A stretch of DNA of 64,000 nucleotides from Ureibacillus terrenus (GTDB lineage Bacteria > Bacillota > Bacilli > Bacillales_A > Planococcaceae). The notes under the pieces were generated by a model. It was not told where the DNA came from, ran no database searches, and saw nothing but the letters and a program-made list of their open reading frames with translations. Shown one piece after another: positions 21,376 to 32,798 of this stretch. A program made the translations under genes and the position numbers. The stretch spans positions 1 through 64,000 of the forward strand of contig NZ_VIGD01000007.1 of NCBI RefSeq assembly GCF_006569205.1. The letters are read 5' to 3'. How positions within the stretch are numbered: the stretch's first letter is position 1; the number at the start of each line of letters is the position of its first letter.

Positions 21376-23346
21376 TTATAATGCTTCTTTTACTATTTTT
21401 TTATAATAGAAAACGGATAAAATGCCAAATACCATGTACATGGATACATAGAATAAAATGATGATGATCATTGGTGTCACCATTTCTGAACCGAACAGCC
21501 ACCAGCCGGATTTCACTGCAAAGTAACTGTGCAGAAGGCCGATCATAAGCGGCATCCCAAAATTGAACAATTGTTTTACGTAAATTCCGCGCATTAACTC
21601 GCCATTGGAGAATCCGATTTTACGCAAAATCGTATAGGACTCCCTTTCATCTTCCGCTTCACCCATTTGTTTAAAGTAAAGAATGCTTCCCGTTGTCAAT
21701 AAAAAGGCCATCCCCAAAAACCCGGTCACAAAAATGGTCATCCCGTTCAGCGCTATATTTCCATCGTAATATTCTTTGTAAGTTTTTTGATAATCATATT
21801 CGATGATTTTTCTTTCCCTCAAGTTTTTATATAATGTTTCGGCCTTTTCATGGTCTTTTTCATTTACTAAATTGATACCGATTTGAGTTGAAATTTCAGG
21901 ATTTTGATTTTTTTGTATTTCATCAAATAATTCATCTGTCACAATCAAAACTGGTGAACTGGCACTTGCCAACACGGATAGGAAAAATTCATCTTCCCTT
22001 ACGTCTTTAATGAATAAAGAGTAATTCTTTTCACCGGCATGTATACGAATCTTCTTTCCGCTTTCCAACGGCAGTAATTCGGATAATATATCTACATAGC
22101 TTGTAATAATGGTTTCCCCGTCATTCAATCGGGCTTCCGGATTGATTGCTTTATAATCCGACAAAGGGACGACCGGTGATATTGCATCCTGATTGATATT
22201 GATATACCCGGCATCCTTTTCATCCAGATTAAATAAATCGGACATTTTGACATTTACCATTGAAAGATGGAAGGTTGTTTTTTCATATTCAATTCCTTCT
22301 GCCTCAAGCTGATTCAAAAATTCAATCCCTTTATTATCAAACAAAATGTAGTCAAATGGCGATAACCGTTTCGCATCTGCTTCCGAAGAATAGTAGGAAA
22401 TATAAGACAGGGTCATAATCCCGACTGCCAATCCTGTCAATACGGTAATCAAGGTAAGGGAGCTGGCATTTCCCTTCATGCGGTGCATAATTGTTGTAAC
22501 ACCTAAAACATCCGTTATTTTTAAATACCCTTTTTTGCTTTTCCGGATCAAGTTCATAATCAGCGCAACGGAATATCGGAAAAATAAATAAGTGCCCAAA
22601 ATGCTTGAACCCAAAATCAGCAGCATATTGACCAACAAGTTGTTTGTGGTGGCCCCCTCCACGCTGAAAAGTCTCGTGGAATCGTAATACCCATAAGCAA
22701 TCAAACAAATTCCTACGATTCCCATCATCATATGGAAGGGGCTGAACTTTTTTACCCGCTCATCGGCTTTTTTTTCCGCATTAAATAATGATAACAGGGA
22801 TGCTTTTCGAATCATGATGAAAATTTGAATCATGACCACCGCTAATAAAAGCGCAAAAATAATGAGCGATTTTGAAAAGGCCATCATGGAAAACGATAAA
22901 CTGACAATCGCATCATTTTTCATTAACTTCATTAAGATCATGGCAAAAAAACGTGATGCCACAAATCCCAACACCATCCCGATTCCGGCCGCCAACGAAA
23001 ACAGCACAACATTTTCAATCAATAATAACCGAAAGACAAAACCTTTGGTCATTCCGATCAATTGATATAACCCGATTTCTTTACTGCGGCGTTTCATAAA
23101 AATTTGATTCGCATAAAGGATGAAAAAGATCAGAATAAAATATAAAACATAGGTGATGGATTCAAAACCCGCCGTTGCGGTGCCGCTTGCTTCCAGCGCC
23201 TCGATGACGGAAGGATTGTATTGGATGGTGACGAACGAAAAGCAAAGGGTTACGCTAAAAATCAATGCGAAGAAATATAAATAGTAATGTTTAACATTTT
23301 TCTTCATGCTTCTCAGCACCAGGCTAGTTAATGTCATAACCATCAC
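21376..23346 (-). CDS. BceB-type ABC transporter permease (FtsX-like)
   Basis: A 656-residue permease with about ten membrane helices: one at the N-terminus, groups to about residue 310, and the last three at the C-terminus. A large extracytoplasmic domain of roughly 200 residues (about 325-525) lies between helices 7 and 8. That layout is typical of BceB permeases that recognise peptide antibiotics such as bacitracin or lantibiotics, often by freeing the lipid II-cycle target. It also passes the flux signal to the neighbouring kinase. Its start overlaps the end of the ATPase gene by about 20 bases. The actual drug cannot be told from the sequence. Confidence in the family is high, in the substrate nil. 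Confidence 0.9.
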   Translation of the reverse strand: MMVMTLTSLVLRSMKKNVKHYYLYFFALIFSVTLCFSFVTIQYNPSVIEALEASGTATAGFESITYVLYFILIFFILYANQIFMKRRSKEIGLYQLIGMTKGFVFRLLLIENVVLFSLAAGIGMVLGFVASRFFAMILMKLMKNDAIVSLSFSMMAFSKSLIIFALLLAVVMIQIFIMIRKASLLSLFNAEKKADERVKKFSPFHMMMGIVGICLIAYGYYDSTRLFSVEGATTNNLLVNMLLILGSSILGTYLFFRYSVALIMNLIRKSKKGYLKITDVLGVTTIMHRMKGNASSLTLITVLTGLAVGIMTLSYISYYSSEADAKRLSPFDYILFDNKGIEFLNQLEAEGIEYEKTTFHLSMVNVKMSDLFNLDEKDAGYININQDAISPVVPLSDYKAINPEARLNDGETIITSYVDILSELLPLESGKKIRIHAGEKNYSLFIKDVREDEFFLSVLASASSPVLIVTDELFDEIQKNQNPEISTQIGINLVNEKDHEKAETLYKNLRERKIIEYDYQKTYKEYYDGNIALNGMTIFVTGFLGMAFLLTTGSILYFKQMGEAEDERESYTILRKIGFSNGELMRGIYVKQLFNFGMPLMIGLLHSYFAVKSGWWLFGSEMVTPMIIIILFYVSMYMVFGILSVFYYKKIVKEAL

Positions 23347-24088
23347 CGCCCAACACTTTTTGAGTATTTAAAATGTCTTGGAAAAATGCCTGTCTCGTTT
23401 TATCCCCTTTATAAAGTTCCGTATATATTTGGCCGTCTTTCAAGAACAACACTCGGCTGCAAAAGCTGGCGGCCACCGGGTCATGGGTCACCATCATAAT
23501 GGTTGCCCCTCTTTCCTTATTGATGTTTTCCAAATTTGCCAACAAAGCCGTCGCCGCTTTGGAATCAAGGGCCCCGGTCGGCTCATCGGCAAAAACGATG
23601 GAAGGTTCCGCAATCAACGCCCTTGCCGCCGATGTTCTTTGCTTTTGTCCACCGGATATTTCATTCGGATATTTATTTAAAATATCTGCGATGCCTAAGT
23701 ATTCAACCAGCATTGCCAGGCGTTTTTCCGCCACCTTTTTTGGCACTTTGCTGATCGATAATGGCAACAGAATGTTTTCTTTTACCGTTAATGTATCCAA
23801 TAGGTTATATTCCTGGAAAATAAATCCCAAATGCTCCCGTCGGAATTTCGCCAAATCCCGTTCTTTCATTTTTTTCAACGGTTTCCCGTTGATTTCAACA
23901 ATCCCTTCCGTCGGAAAATCAATAGAGCAAAGAACATTTAATAAAGTCGTTTTTCCCGAACCGGAAGGCCCCATGATGCCTACGAATTCCCCTTCATGCA
24001 CTTCCAGGTCGATCCCTTTTATCACTTCTTGTTTCAACGTTCGCTTTCCGTAGGTTTTTCTTATTTTTCTAGCCACTAAAACAGCCAT
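23324..24088 (-). CDS. BceA-type ABC transporter ATP-binding protein
   Basis: The ATPase partner of the permease (254 residues from the ATG at 24088, [16 protein letters not shown]). Motifs: Walker [10 protein letters not shown], signature ISGGQKQR, Walker [14 protein letters not shown], of the MacB/LolD-like subfamily used by Bce systems. AAGGGG lies 8 bases before the chosen ATG; a longer frame reaches back through the promoter and operator region to 24196 and is unlikely to be translated. It can be driven by its own promoter within the end of the kinase gene. Confidence 0.92.
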   Translation of the reverse strand: MAVLVARKIRKTYGKRTLKQEVIKGIDLEVHEGEFVGIMGPSGSGKTTLLNVLCSIDFPTEGIVEINGKPLKKMKERDLAKFRREHLGFIFQEYNLLDTLTVKENILLPLSISKVPKKVAEKRLAMLVEYLGIADILNKYPNEISGGQKQRTSAARALIAEPSIVFADEPTGALDSKAATALLANLENINKERGATIMMVTHDPVAASFCSRVLFLKDGQIYTELYKGDKTRQAFFQDILNTQKVLGGDGYDIN

Positions 24089-24121
24089 TTCGTCAACCCC
24101 TTGTATCGATTCGTTACCTAC

Positions 24122-24195
24122 ATTGTACACATTCCGCTTCTTCCAATCGTTCGATTCTCGTGACAAATAAAAAATGGTAAATGACATTTTTGTCA
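24122..24195 (-). promoter_or_regulatory. BceR-type operator and bceAB promoter
   Basis: TGACA-N4-TGTCA, a perfect inverted repeat, lies at 24182-24195 and overlaps the kinase stop codon. About 55 bases downstream is a -10 box TACAAT (24122-24127) without a good -35. An inverted repeat of the type TNACA-N4-TGTAA is known as the BceR site of Bacillus. A strong operator before a promoter with a weak -35 is what an activated promoter looks like. The assignment is inference from motif and context. Confidence 0.7.
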
Positions 24196-25185
24196 CATAC
24201 CATAAGATTGAATGTATCGATTCTCAATAGGAAATCGGATTGTAAATGTCGTTCCGGCCCCAACCTGCGATTCCGCATGAATCGCAAGCCCCAGCTTTTC
24301 AGCCGCTTCCTTCGCGAGATACAGCCCCATCCCTGTTGCAGCCGCTGTCTCTCTCCCAATCGTACCTGTGTAGGAACGCTGGAAAATGCGGGGCATGTCT
24401 TCAGCTCGAATCCCAACCCCGAAGTCTTGTATATGTAATAATAAATGCCCCTCTTGATCCCGGGTTGTAAATATATGAATCTCGCTGTTTTCATGGCTGT
24501 ACTTCACCGCATTGGAGAAGATTTGGCGAATGATAAAACCAAGCCATTTGGCGTCGGTTGTCACGGTTTGTTTCAGATTCTTCGTTTCAACCCCGATTCC
24601 TTTTTCCATGCACCATGACCGGAAATCCTTGATTTGTTGATGAACAACTGTTTCCAAGCAGACCTTTTCCAGCCGGTTATCTTTTTCGATCGTCGAAAGC
24701 CTTGTTTCATGGAGCTTTTGGTCAAGCAGCAAATACAGGCGGACCCATTCTTTTTCAATTTTCTCTCTCAATGCATAAGGTTCTACTTGTTCCACGATTA
24801 ATTTCATGGCAGTCATCGGCGATTTCATTTCATGCACCCACGCCAGCATCTCATCCTGTTGTTCAAGCATTTCTATTTTCATTTGGTGAAATGCTTCTTC
24901 CAGTTCCCTGTATTGCTTTTGAAAATGGGCAATGTACTTTCGCTGAAAAGGCGATAAAAGCTCTTCGTTGATCGGTTGCTCACAAATGGCTTTAAGCTGT
25001 TTTGTTTCTCTCGCATAACGCCAAATCATAAAAAGGAAAAACAGCAAAAAATTCATAATGTTTACATATAGAATCGATACATTGGACAAACCGTTATCGA
25101 TGAAAAACAACACATTCAGCCATACTTGCAAAAACAGGAAGAATAATATCCACGCTCTTCTTTCTTTTAAAAATAACCCAATCAT
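24193..25185 (-). CDS. BceS-type intramembrane-sensing histidine kinase
   Basis: A 330-residue kinase with two N-terminal membrane helices (about 11-29 and 37-56) joined by only a few extracellular residues and no sensor domain. This is the hallmark of kinases that sense the activity of their BceAB transporter. The phosphoacceptor is His118 in [13 protein letters not shown]. The ATP-binding part shows the N box ([14 protein letters not shown]), G1 (DFGVGI) and G2 ([10 protein letters not shown]). The ATG overlaps the end of the regulator gene by 4 bases. Confidence 0.92.
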   Translation of the reverse strand: MIGLFLKERRAWILFFLFLQVWLNVLFFIDNGLSNVSILYVNIMNFLLFFLFMIWRYARETKQLKAICEQPINEELLSPFQRKYIAHFQKQYRELEEAFHQMKIEMLEQQDEMLAWVHEMKSPMTAMKLIVEQVEPYALREKIEKEWVRLYLLLDQKLHETRLSTIEKDNRLEKVCLETVVHQQIKDFRSWCMEKGIGVETKNLKQTVTTDAKWLGFIIRQIFSNAVKYSHENSEIHIFTTRDQEGHLLLHIQDFGVGIRAEDMPRIFQRSYTGTIGRETAAATGMGLYLAKEAAEKLGLAIHAESQVGAGTTFTIRFPIENRYIQSYGM

Positions 25186-25859
25186 TTTGTCACCGCCATG
25201 TATCCAAGTCCTTTTTTCGTGACAATCACATCCCTTAATCCAATTTCATCCAAACGTTGGCGCAGACGATTGACATTGACCGTTAATGTATTATCGTTCA
25301 CAAACCGCTCATCATCCCAAAGTTTGCGTATGAGTTCATCGCGGGAAACAATTTTGTCCACGGAAGCCAGCAATGTTTTTAAAATAAACAATTCATTTTT
25401 CGTCAGTTCCACCATTTTCCCCTGATATTGAACAGTTCCTTTGTCATAATCAATCACAGCCCCGTTCCATCTTGCAACATGTTGCGCTTTTTCCCCATAA
25501 TCATAGGTTCTTCTCAAAATGGCCTGAACCTTTGCAAGCAACACTTCCATATGGAAAGGTTTCTGAACAAAATCGTCCGCCCCCATCTGCATGGCCATCA
25601 CCATATCCATTGGATGATCCCTTGAAGATAAAAATAATATCGGCACTTTCGAAATGGCCCGGATTTCTCGGCACCAATGGAAGCCATCAAAAGCCGGCAG
25701 TTGAATATCGATGATAACCAGATGCGGCTGCTCTTCCAAGAAGTCATCCATCACCTTTTTAAAATCTTTTGGTCCTACGACTTCCATCGACCATTGGCTG
25801 AAACGTTCTTTGATTAAATTGAAAATAGATGGGTCATCTTCAATTAAAAAAATTTTCAT
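25182..25859 (-). CDS. BceR-type response regulator (OmpR/PhoB family)
   Basis: A 225-residue regulator with receiver domain (acidic pair EDD, phosphorylated Asp in VIIDIQLPAFDG, conserved Lys in QKPF) and an OmpR-type winged helix at the C-terminus (LTKNELFILKTLL, RLRQRLDEIG). I choose the ATG at 25859 (MKIFLIEDDPSIF), with GGGGTGG 8 bases upstream, over a GTG four codons earlier. It heads the regulator-kinase-ATPase-permease set, and a plausible promoter (CTTACA, 17 bp, TACAAT) lies upstream. It should bind the inverted repeat before the transporter genes. Confidence 0.92.
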   Translation of the reverse strand: MKIFLIEDDPSIFNLIKERFSQWSMEVVGPKDFKKVMDDFLEEQPHLVIIDIQLPAFDGFHWCREIRAISKVPILFLSSRDHPMDMVMAMQMGADDFVQKPFHMEVLLAKVQAILRRTYDYGEKAQHVARWNGAVIDYDKGTVQYQGKMVELTKNELFILKTLLASVDKIVSRDELIRKLWDDERFVNDNTLTVNVNRLRQRLDEIGLRDVIVTKKGLGYMAVTK

Positions 25860-25949
25860 TTTTTCAACCACCCCATCAATTGCCAGTTTTATTTATTGTA
25901 ATTTATTTTGGCATTTGTGTAAGAAAATCCATTTTTAAATCCTTTTTCA

Positions 25950-25978
25950 TTAGAAAAATCTCTTTTAATCAGTATAAT
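25950..25978 (+). promoter_or_regulatory. Candidate promoter of the LysR regulator
   Basis: TTAGAA (25950-25955), 17 bp, TATAAT (25973-25978) on the plus strand, 41 bases before the chosen start. The -35 is weak. LysR proteins often act on their own promoter; I see no clear T-N11-A palindrome. Confidence 0.5.
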
Positions 25979-26019
25979 GGAACAAAGGACAATCGTGCAT
26001 TTAAAAGGAGATGTTGTTT

Positions 26020-26907
26020 GTGGACATCCGCCAGATCGAATATTTTACTGAAGTCGCAAAACATTTAAGTTTCACGAAAGCTGCTTCCACTTTGCATGTT
26101 TCCCAGCCCTCCATCAGTAAAGCGATTCAAAATTTAGAAGCGGAACTGGGTGTTCCCCTTTTTTACCGTTCCTCCAAACAGCTGGAGCTGACGGATGCAG
26201 GCAAAGCCGTATTGGCAAATGCCCAGCAGGTGCTCGCTGCCTTTAAAAATTTACGATCGGAATTAACGGATTTGATGGAGCTGAAGAAGGGCGAAATCCG
26301 GATCGGCATTCCCCCGATCGTAGGAGTGGAGTTTTTTTCAAAATTGATCAGTTTGTATAAAGAGAAGTATCCTTACATTGAAATCAAGTTAACGGAAGTA
26401 GGAACGAAAAAGATCCGCCAAGGGGTCGAGGAGGGGGAACTGGATATCGGGCTCATCTGCAATCTTTGTGTTTCAAATGACCAATTGGAAACCATCGGCA
26501 TTTTGAAAGATCCATTAATGTTAATTGTTCATAAAGATCATCCTCTTGCGAAACTCCCTTCCGTTGAAATGTCCCAATTGGAAAAAGAATCTTTTATTAT
26601 TTATCGCAAAGATTTTACATTGTACGACCGTATTATAGAAGAATGCTCCAAACATGGCTTTTATCCGACGATTGCCTGCGAATCGTCCCAAAAAGATTTA
26701 ATCGTTGAAATGGTGGCTGCGAAGGTGGGCATTGCCTTGCTGCCGAAAAAGATCTGCGAAAAACTTCAAAACGATAAAATTGTTTCCATTCCGTTTCAAC
26801 AGGAAAATCTTTTTCTTGAGCTTGGTCTGACCTGGAGAAAGAATAAGTATTTGTCTTTTGCCGTACGGGAATTTATTGAATTGGCCCGGCAATTTATAAA
26901 CAAATAA
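26020..26907 (+). CDS. LysR-family transcriptional regulator
   Basis: A 295-residue regulator. The N-terminal winged helix-turn-helix (about 1-60) reads LSFTKAASTLHVSQPSISKA. The rest is a two-lobed effector-binding domain beginning at KGEIRIGIPP. The closest impression is the CidR/CynR-like branch, but the effector is unknown. I choose the GTG at 26020 (MDIRQIEYF), with AAAGGAGA 8 bases upstream; the ATG at 26011 overlaps that site. It is divergent from the bce regulator and converges on malate synthase. Its target may be either neighbour or something distant. Confidence 0.92.
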   Translation: MDIRQIEYFTEVAKHLSFTKAASTLHVSQPSISKAIQNLEAELGVPLFYRSSKQLELTDAGKAVLANAQQVLAAFKNLRSELTDLMELKKGEIRIGIPPIVGVEFFSKLISLYKEKYPYIEIKLTEVGTKKIRQGVEEGELDIGLICNLCVSNDQLETIGILKDPLMLIVHKDHPLAKLPSVEMSQLEKESFIIYRKDFTLYDRIIEECSKHGFYPTIACESSQKDLIVEMVAAKVGIALLPKKICEKLQNDKIVSIPFQQENLFLELGLTWRKNKYLSFAVREFIELARQFINK

Positions 26908-26957
26908 AAAGACATCCTTCCAAACAGAAGATTCCATTTGGAAGAGATGCCTTTTTT
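26908..26957. terminator. Bidirectional terminator between lysR and glcB
   Basis: A long hairpin pairs GACATC-C-TTCCAAA with TTTGGAA-GA-GATGCC. T6 follows it on the plus strand, and TTTTTATTTG on the minus strand. It serves the two convergent genes. A second copy of GGATGTCTTT at 26968-26977 could pair with the left arm instead. Confidence 0.85.
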
Positions 26958-26983
26958 ATATATTAAGGGATGTCTTTAACAAA

Positions 26984-29173
26984 TTAATTCGCACTTACGA
27001 CACCGTATTTTTGTTTCGCTTCCAGGCGCCGTTTGTGAAGAATCGGCTCTGTATAGCCGTTTGGCTGTTCATAGCCTTTGAAGATGAGGTCGCAAGCGGC
27101 TTGGAAACCGACAGACTCTTCAAAGTTTGGAGCCATAGGGCGATAGTTTGGATCGCCTTCGTTTTGTTTATCTACAACAACCGCCATGCGTTTCAATGTT
27201 TCATATACTTGTTCTTTTGTTACAATTCCATGGTGCAGCCAGTTTGCGATATGTTGGCTGGAAATGCGTAGAGTAGCACGGTCTTCCATTAAACCGATAT
27301 TGTTAATGTCAGGCACTTTGGAGCATCCTACCCCTTGCTCTACCCAGCGAATCACGTATCCTAATATTCCTTGGCAGTTGTTGTCCAATTCTTCCTGGAT
27401 TTCTTCTTTGCTCCAGTTTGGATTTTTCTCGACAGGGATTTGCAGCATTTCATCCTGCAAATCTTCTAAATCTCCAGTGTTTGTGATATTTTGCTGTACT
27501 TCTTTTACGTTCACCAAGTGATAGTGGATGGCATGCAATGTTGCAGCTGTCGGTGATGGCACCCATGCCGTATTGGCGCCCGCTTTTGGATGGGCAATTT
27601 TTTGCTCAAGCATGGCTGCCATTAAGTCAGGCATTGCCCACATTCCTTTACCAATCTGAGCGTGCCCTTGCAATCCGCAATTTAATCCCACAAGCACATT
27701 GGATTTTTCGTATGCATTTAACCAAACGGATGATTTCATATGATTTTTGCGGATCATCGGGCCGGCTTCCATGGATGTATGGATTTCGTCGCCTGTTCTG
27801 TCCAAGAATCCAGTGTTGATGAAAATAATGCGTTCTTTTACTTCTTTGATGCAGTTTTTCAAGTTGAGCGATGTACGGCGTTCTTCATCCATTACACCGA
27901 CTTTTAATGTGTAGCGTTCAAGGCCGAGCAGATCTTCAATGCGGCCGAATAATTTGTTTGTAAACGCCACTTCTTTGGAGCCGTGCATTTTTGGTTTTAC
28001 GATGTAAATAGAACCTTTTTTGGAATTTTTGTATTTTGTTTTGCCTAAAATGTCAAGTTTGGCAATTAAGCTTGTAATCACGCCATCCATAATGCCTTCA
28101 GGGATTTCTTCCCCATTTTTATCTAAAATGGCATTTGTCGTCATTAAGTGGCCTACATTGCGGACAAACATTAACGAACGGCCAGGCAATGTAAATTCAT
28201 TGCCGTTAAGATCCTTATATACCCGGTCTGGATTTAAAGTACGAGTGATCGTTTTGGAGCCTTTTTCGAACGTTGCAGATAAATCGCCACGAACCAATCC
28301 CAGCCAGTTGCTGTAAACCAGCACTTTGTCTTCTGCATCCACGGCTGCAACGGAATCTTCGCAGTCCATGATAGTCGTTACGGCCGCTTCCAAAATGATG
28401 TCTTTAATGCCGGCCGGATCGTCTTTGCCAATAGGATGATTGCGATCGATCTGAATTTCGATATGCAAGTCATTGTTCTTTAATAAAACAACTGTCGGAT
28501 CTTCTGGGGATCCATTATATCCCGCTGCTTTTGACTCGTCCTCAAGGCCCGTTTTATTGCCGTTTGAAAGAGTCACAACAAGCTTGCCATCTTCAATCGC
28601 ATATTTTACGGCATCAAGATGGGAAGCGTCTTTTAATGGAACCGCTTGATCCAAAAATTTCTTAGAATATTCGATAACTTTTTGGCCACGGACTGGATTG
28701 TAGCCGCTTCCTTTTTCCGCTCCATCTTCTTCACTGATTGCGTCCGTTCCATATAATGCATCGTATAGACTTCCCCATCGGGCATTGGCTGCGTTCAATG
28801 CGTAACGCCCATTGCTTACCGGCACAACCAATTGAGGACCAGCTTGTACCGCCACTTCATCGTCCACGTTTTCTGTTGTCACTTCAAAATCTTCCACATT
28901 CGGCTCAATATAGCCAATCTCTTTTAAAAACTTTTTGTATTTATCGAAATCAAAGTTGCCCCGATTTTCCTTATGCCAGTTGTGGATGGCTTCTTCCAAT
29001 TCTCTGCGTTTTTCAAGCAGCGCTTTGTTCTCAGGCGCCAAATCATGAACAATCTGATCAAATCCTGCCCAGAATTGATCTTGATCCACTTCAGCTTCAG
29101 GCAATACTTGGTTAACAAAATCATATAATAATTTGTCTACTTGCAAGTTTCCTACTTGAACGTAATTTGCCAT
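26984..29173 (-). CDS. glcB: Malate synthase G
   Basis: Condenses glyoxylate and acetyl-CoA to malate. The 729-residue length marks the G isoform, roughly 200 residues longer than isoform A. Conserved active-site stretches include [49 protein letters not shown] and [26 protein letters not shown] sequence precedes the ATG at 9 bases. No isocitrate lyase or glycolate oxidase gene is nearby, so whether it serves the glyoxylate bypass or glycolate use is open. A TATAAT box about 80 bases upstream is a possible -10 with a poor -35. Confidence 0.97.
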   Translation of the reverse strand: MANYVQVGNLQVDKLLYDFVNQVLPEAEVDQDQFWAGFDQIVHDLAPENKALLEKRRELEEAIHNWHKENRGNFDFDKYKKFLKEIGYIEPNVEDFEVTTENVDDEVAVQAGPQLVVPVSNGRYALNAANARWGSLYDALYGTDAISEEDGAEKGSGYNPVRGQKVIEYSKKFLDQAVPLKDASHLDAVKYAIEDGKLVVTLSNGNKTGLEDESKAAGYNGSPEDPTVVLLKNNDLHIEIQIDRNHPIGKDDPAGIKDIILEAAVTTIMDCEDSVAAVDAEDKVLVYSNWLGLVRGDLSATFEKGSKTITRTLNPDRVYKDLNGNEFTLPGRSLMFVRNVGHLMTTNAILDKNGEEIPEGIMDGVITSLIAKLDILGKTKYKNSKKGSIYIVKPKMHGSKEVAFTNKLFGRIEDLLGLERYTLKVGVMDEERRTSLNLKNCIKEVKERIIFINTGFLDRTGDEIHTSMEAGPMIRKNHMKSSVWLNAYEKSNVLVGLNCGLQGHAQIGKGMWAMPDLMAAMLEQKIAHPKAGANTAWVPSPTAATLHAIHYHLVNVKEVQQNITNTGDLEDLQDEMLQIPVEKNPNWSKEEIQEELDNNCQGILGYVIRWVEQGVGCSKVPDINNIGLMEDRATLRISSQHIANWLHHGIVTKEQVYETLKRMAVVVDKQNEGDPNYRPMAPNFEESVGFQAACDLIFKGYEQPNGYTEPILHKRRLEAKQKYGVVSAN

Positions 29174-29313
29174 TCACCGCATCCCCCTCGATGTTATTGC
29201 AATCTCTTTTTCGAAGATATCATAATCTTCTTAATTTTTATTATAAAGGGAGAATAGTGCATAATTGAAATACATATTTTGAATAAACAATATTCTTTTT
29301 ATCTATAGAGCAT

Positions 29314-29348
29314 AAAAAAGCCATCTTGCAGATGTACTGCAAGATGGC
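29314..29348 (-). terminator. Intrinsic terminator of the str operon (after tuf)
   Basis: A perfect 12-bp stem (29337-29348 with 29320-29331, loop of 5) is followed by TTTTTT on the minus strand. It lies 17 bases after the tuf stop. Confidence 0.95.
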
Positions 29349-29365
29349 CGGAATCGTAAGCCCAA

Positions 29366-30553
29366 TTATTTAATGATTTCAGATACAGAACCTGCACCTA
29401 CAGTGCGTCCACCTTCGCGGATAGAGAATTTAGTACCTTCTTCGATCGCGATTGGTGAAATCAATTCTACAGTCATTTCAACGTTGTCGCCAGGCATAAC
29501 CATTTCTACGCCTTCTGGTAATGTGATTACGCCAGTAACGTCTGTTGTACGGAAGTAGAATTGTGGACGGTAGTTAGAGAAGAATGGAGTATGGCGTCCA
29601 CCTTCTTCTTTTGATAGTACGTAAACTTGAGCTTTGAAAGTAGTGTGTGGTGTGATTGAACCTGGTTTTGCCAATACTTGACCGCGTTGTACTTCATCAC
29701 GAGAGATACCGCGAAGAAGTGCACCGATGTTGTCACCAGCTTCTGCATAGTCAAGTAATTTACGGAACATTTCGATACCAGTTACAGTTGTTTTTAATGG
29801 TTCATCAGTTAAACCGATGATTTCTACTTCGTCACCAACTTGCAAGCGACCGCGTTCTACACGACCAGTAGCAACTGTACCACGACCAGTGATAGAGAAT
29901 ACGTCTTCTACTGGCATCATGAATGGTTTATCTGTTTCACGTTGTGGAGTTGGGATGTATTCGTCTACTGCATCCATTAATTCAACAATTTTAGCTTCCC
30001 ATTCAGGATCTCCTTCAAGAGCTTTTAAAGCAGAACCTTTAATTACTGGAACTTCATCGCCTGGGAAGTCATATTCAGAAAGCAAGTCGCGAACTTCCAT
30101 TTCTACTAATTCTAATAATTCTGGGTCGTCTACCATGTCACATTTGTTCAAGAATACTACAAGGTACGGTACACCTACTTGGCGAGAAAGCAAAATGTGT
30201 TCACGAGTTTGTGGCATTGGACCGTCTGCTGCAGATACTACTAGGATCGCACCGTCCATTTGAGCTGCACCAGTGATCATGTTTTTAACGTAGTCAGCGT
30301 GTCCTGGGCAGTCTACGTGTGCATAGTGGCGTTTATCTGTTTCATATTCAACGTGAGATGTGTTGATTGTGATACCACGTTCTCTTTCTTCTGGTGCGTT
30401 GTCGATTTGGTCATAAGATTTCGCTTCAGCTTTACCTTGTTTTGCAAGAACTGTTGCGATAGCAGCAGTCAAAGTAGTTTTACCGTGGTCAACGTGACCA
30501 ATTGTACCAATGTTAACGTGTGGTTTTGAACGCTCGAATTTTTCTTTAGCCAT
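29366..30553 (-). CDS. tuf: Elongation factor Tu
   Basis: EF-Tu, 395 residues from the ATG at 30553 ([20 protein letters not shown]). GTPase motifs: [25 protein letters not shown]. It delivers aminoacyl-tRNA to the A site. AGGAGG stands before the chosen start; a longer frame upstream is untranslated leader. It is the last gene of the str operon, as in Bacillus. No second tuf copy is in the window. Confidence 0.98.
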   Translation of the reverse strand: MAKEKFERSKPHVNIGTIGHVDHGKTTLTAAIATVLAKQGKAEAKSYDQIDNAPEERERGITINTSHVEYETDKRHYAHVDCPGHADYVKNMITGAAQMDGAILVVSAADGPMPQTREHILLSRQVGVPYLVVFLNKCDMVDDPELLELVEMEVRDLLSEYDFPGDEVPVIKGSALKALEGDPEWEAKIVELMDAVDEYIPTPQRETDKPFMMPVEDVFSITGRGTVATGRVERGRLQVGDEVEIIGLTDEPLKTTVTGIEMFRKLLDYAEAGDNIGALLRGISRDEVQRGQVLAKPGSITPHTTFKAQVYVLSKEEGGRHTPFFSNYRPQFYFRTTDVTGVITLPEGVEMVMPGDNVEMTVELISPIAIEEGTKFSIREGGRTVGAGSVSEIIK

Positions 30554-30599
30554 TAGAGAAAGCCTCCTATACTTTAAATTTTTTATTTTAAACTGTTGA

Positions 30600-30686
30600 C
30601 AAGAAATGACTTTCTTGCCATACAATCAGAGCTTACAAATTATTTATACTTGATAAAAGGTGAGATTTCAATTATTATTCACCTTT
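30600..30686 (-). other. Two hairpins in the fusA-tuf gap
   Basis: On the minus strand AAAGGTGA pairs with TCACCTTT (30679-30686 and 30656-30663), overlapping the fusA stop and followed by TATC. Further on, CAAGAAA pairs with TTTCTTG (30611-30617 and 30600-30606). Neither has a proper U-run. They could act as partial terminators or as processing or stabilising elements that set the ratio of tuf to fusA. Confidence 0.4.
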
Positions 30687-32750
30687 ATTTTTTTTGATAA
30701 TTTCTTCGGCAATGGATTTTGGCACTTCTTCATAATGGTCGAACACCATTGAGAATGTACCGCGTCCTTGAGTTGCAGAACGCAATGTAGTTGCATATCC
30801 GAACATCTCGGCAAGCGGCACCATCGCACGAACTACTTGTGCATTACCGCGGGCTTCCATACCCTCAACACGGCCACGGCGTGCAGTTACGTGACCCATG
30901 ATGTCGCCAAGATATTCTTCCGGAACGACAACTTCTACTTTCATGATTGGTTCAAGCAACACTGGCTCACATTTTTGAGCCGCATTTTTCAATGCCATTG
31001 ATGCAGCAATTTTGAACGCCATTTCGCTGGAGTCGACTTCGTGGTAAGAACCATCGAAAAGTTTTGCCTTGATGTCGATGATTGGATATCCGGCAAGAAC
31101 ACCATTTTCCATCGCATCTTTTAATCCTGCTTCTACAGCCGGAATATATTCGCGAGGAACTACCCCGCCGACAATCGCATTTTCGAATTCGAAGCCTTTT
31201 CCTTCTTCGTTTGGCGAGAATTCGATCCATACGTGACCATATTGACCGCGACCACCGGATTGGCGAACAAATTTACCTTCAACTTGAGCAGTTTTGCGGA
31301 ATGTTTCACGATAAGAAACTTGTGGAGCACCAACATTTGCTTCAACTTTGAATTCACGTTTTAGACGGTCAACAATGATATCAAGGTGGAGCTCACCCAT
31401 ACCGGAAATGATTGTTTGACCCGTTTCCTGATCTGTATGAGCGCGGAATGTTGGGTCCTCTTCTTGAAGTTTTTGAAGCGCTGTACTCATTTTATCTTGG
31501 TCAGCTTTTGATTTTGGTTCAATAGCAACTGAGATAACAGGCTCTGGGAATTCCATTGATTCCAAGATGACAGGATGTTTTTCATCGCAAAGCGTGTCTC
31601 CAGTTACTGTATCTTTTAAACCTACTGCAGCCGCGATGTCCCCAGCAAACACTTCTGAAATTTCTTGACGGTGATTTGCGTGCATTTGAAGGAGACGTCC
31701 GATACGTTCGCGTTTATTTTTTGTAGCATTTAATACGTATGAACCGGATTCTAATACACCCGAATATACACGGAAGAATGTTAATTTACCTACATATGGG
31801 TCAGTCATAACTTTGAACGCCAATGCTGCGAATGGCTCATCATCGCTGGCGTGACGTTCTACTTCTTCTCCGTCAGGCGTTGTTCCTTTGATTGCAGGAA
31901 TATCTGTTGGTGCAGGCAAGTAGTCAACTACTGCATCAAGCATTAATTGTACACCTTTGTTTTTGAATGCACTACCGCAAAGTACAGGGAAGAATTCTAC
32001 AGAGATTGTCGCTTTACGAATAGCCGCTTTTAGCTCTTCTACTGTAATTTCTTCACCGGAGAAGTATTTTTCCATTAATTCTTCGTCCAGTTCAGCCACT
32101 GCTTCGATAAGTTTTTCGCGGTATTCTTCCGCTTGCGCTTTGTATTCTTCAGGGATTTCACCTTGTTCGATTTCTGTTCCAAGGTCGTTTTTGTAGAAAG
32201 TGGCTTTCATTTCAACCAAATCGATGATACCATTGAATGTATCTTCTACACCGATCGGCAATTGAATCGGATGTGCATTCGCTTGCAAACGATCACGAAG
32301 CGTGCTTACTGAATATAAGAAATCGGCACCGATTTTATCCATTTTGTTTACAAATACGATCCGTGGAACACCGTATGTTGTTGCTTGGCGCCATACTGTT
32401 TCAGTTTGCGGCTCAACGCCGGATTGGGCATCTAGTACTGTAACCGCACCATCAAGTACACGCAATGAGCGTTCAACTTCTACTGTGAAGTCCACGTGCC
32501 CCGGAGTGTCGATGATGTTGATGCGGTGGCCTTTCCATTGAGCTGTTGTCGCAGCAGAAGTGATTGTAATACCGCGTTCCTGCTCTTGCTCCATCCAGTC
32601 CATTTGAGAGGCGCCTTCGTGAGTTTCACCAATTTTATGAATTTTACCAGTGTAATAAAGGATCCGCTCAGTTGTTGTTGTTTTACCAGCATCAATATGA
32701 GCCATAATCCCAATATTACGTGTATTCTCTAGAGAGAATTCGCGTTTCAT
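30675..32750 (-). CDS. fusA: Elongation factor G
   Basis: EF-G, 691 residues from the ATG at 32750 ([20 protein letters not shown]), with AAGGAGA 10 bases upstream. GTPase motifs: [21 protein letters not shown]. It drives translocation and, with RRF, ribosome recycling. The domain IV segment [19 protein letters not shown] is recognisable. Third of the four str-operon genes, behind a striking hairpin after rpsG. Confidence 0.98.
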   Translation of the reverse strand: MKREFSLENTRNIGIMAHIDAGKTTTTERILYYTGKIHKIGETHEGASQMDWMEQEQERGITITSAATTAQWKGHRINIIDTPGHVDFTVEVERSLRVLDGAVTVLDAQSGVEPQTETVWRQATTYGVPRIVFVNKMDKIGADFLYSVSTLRDRLQANAHPIQLPIGVEDTFNGIIDLVEMKATFYKNDLGTEIEQGEIPEEYKAQAEEYREKLIEAVAELDEELMEKYFSGEEITVEELKAAIRKATISVEFFPVLCGSAFKNKGVQLMLDAVVDYLPAPTDIPAIKGTTPDGEEVERHASDDEPFAALAFKVMTDPYVGKLTFFRVYSGVLESGSYVLNATKNKRERIGRLLQMHANHRQEISEVFAGDIAAAVGLKDTVTGDTLCDEKHPVILESMEFPEPVISVAIEPKSKADQDKMSTALQKLQEEDPTFRAHTDQETGQTIISGMGELHLDIIVDRLKREFKVEANVGAPQVSYRETFRKTAQVEGKFVRQSGGRGQYGHVWIEFSPNEEGKGFEFENAIVGGVVPREYIPAVEAGLKDAMENGVLAGYPIIDIKAKLFDGSYHEVDSSEMAFKIAASMALKNAAQKCEPVLLEPIMKVEVVVPEEYLGDIMGHVTARRGRVEGMEARGNAQVVRAMVPLAEMFGYATTLRSATQGRGTFSMVFDHYEEVPKSIAEEIIKKNKGE

Positions 32751-32798
32751 AGGGGAATTGTCTCCTTCCATATTGGGTTTAGACTAAAGAAAGTTTTG

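Noticed and set aside
24089-24494. Longer BceA start and a 126-codon frame across the bceS end
   Set aside because: Both cross the operator and promoter region; the second is only the other frame of the kinase gene. The BceA start at 24088 has a proper binding site.
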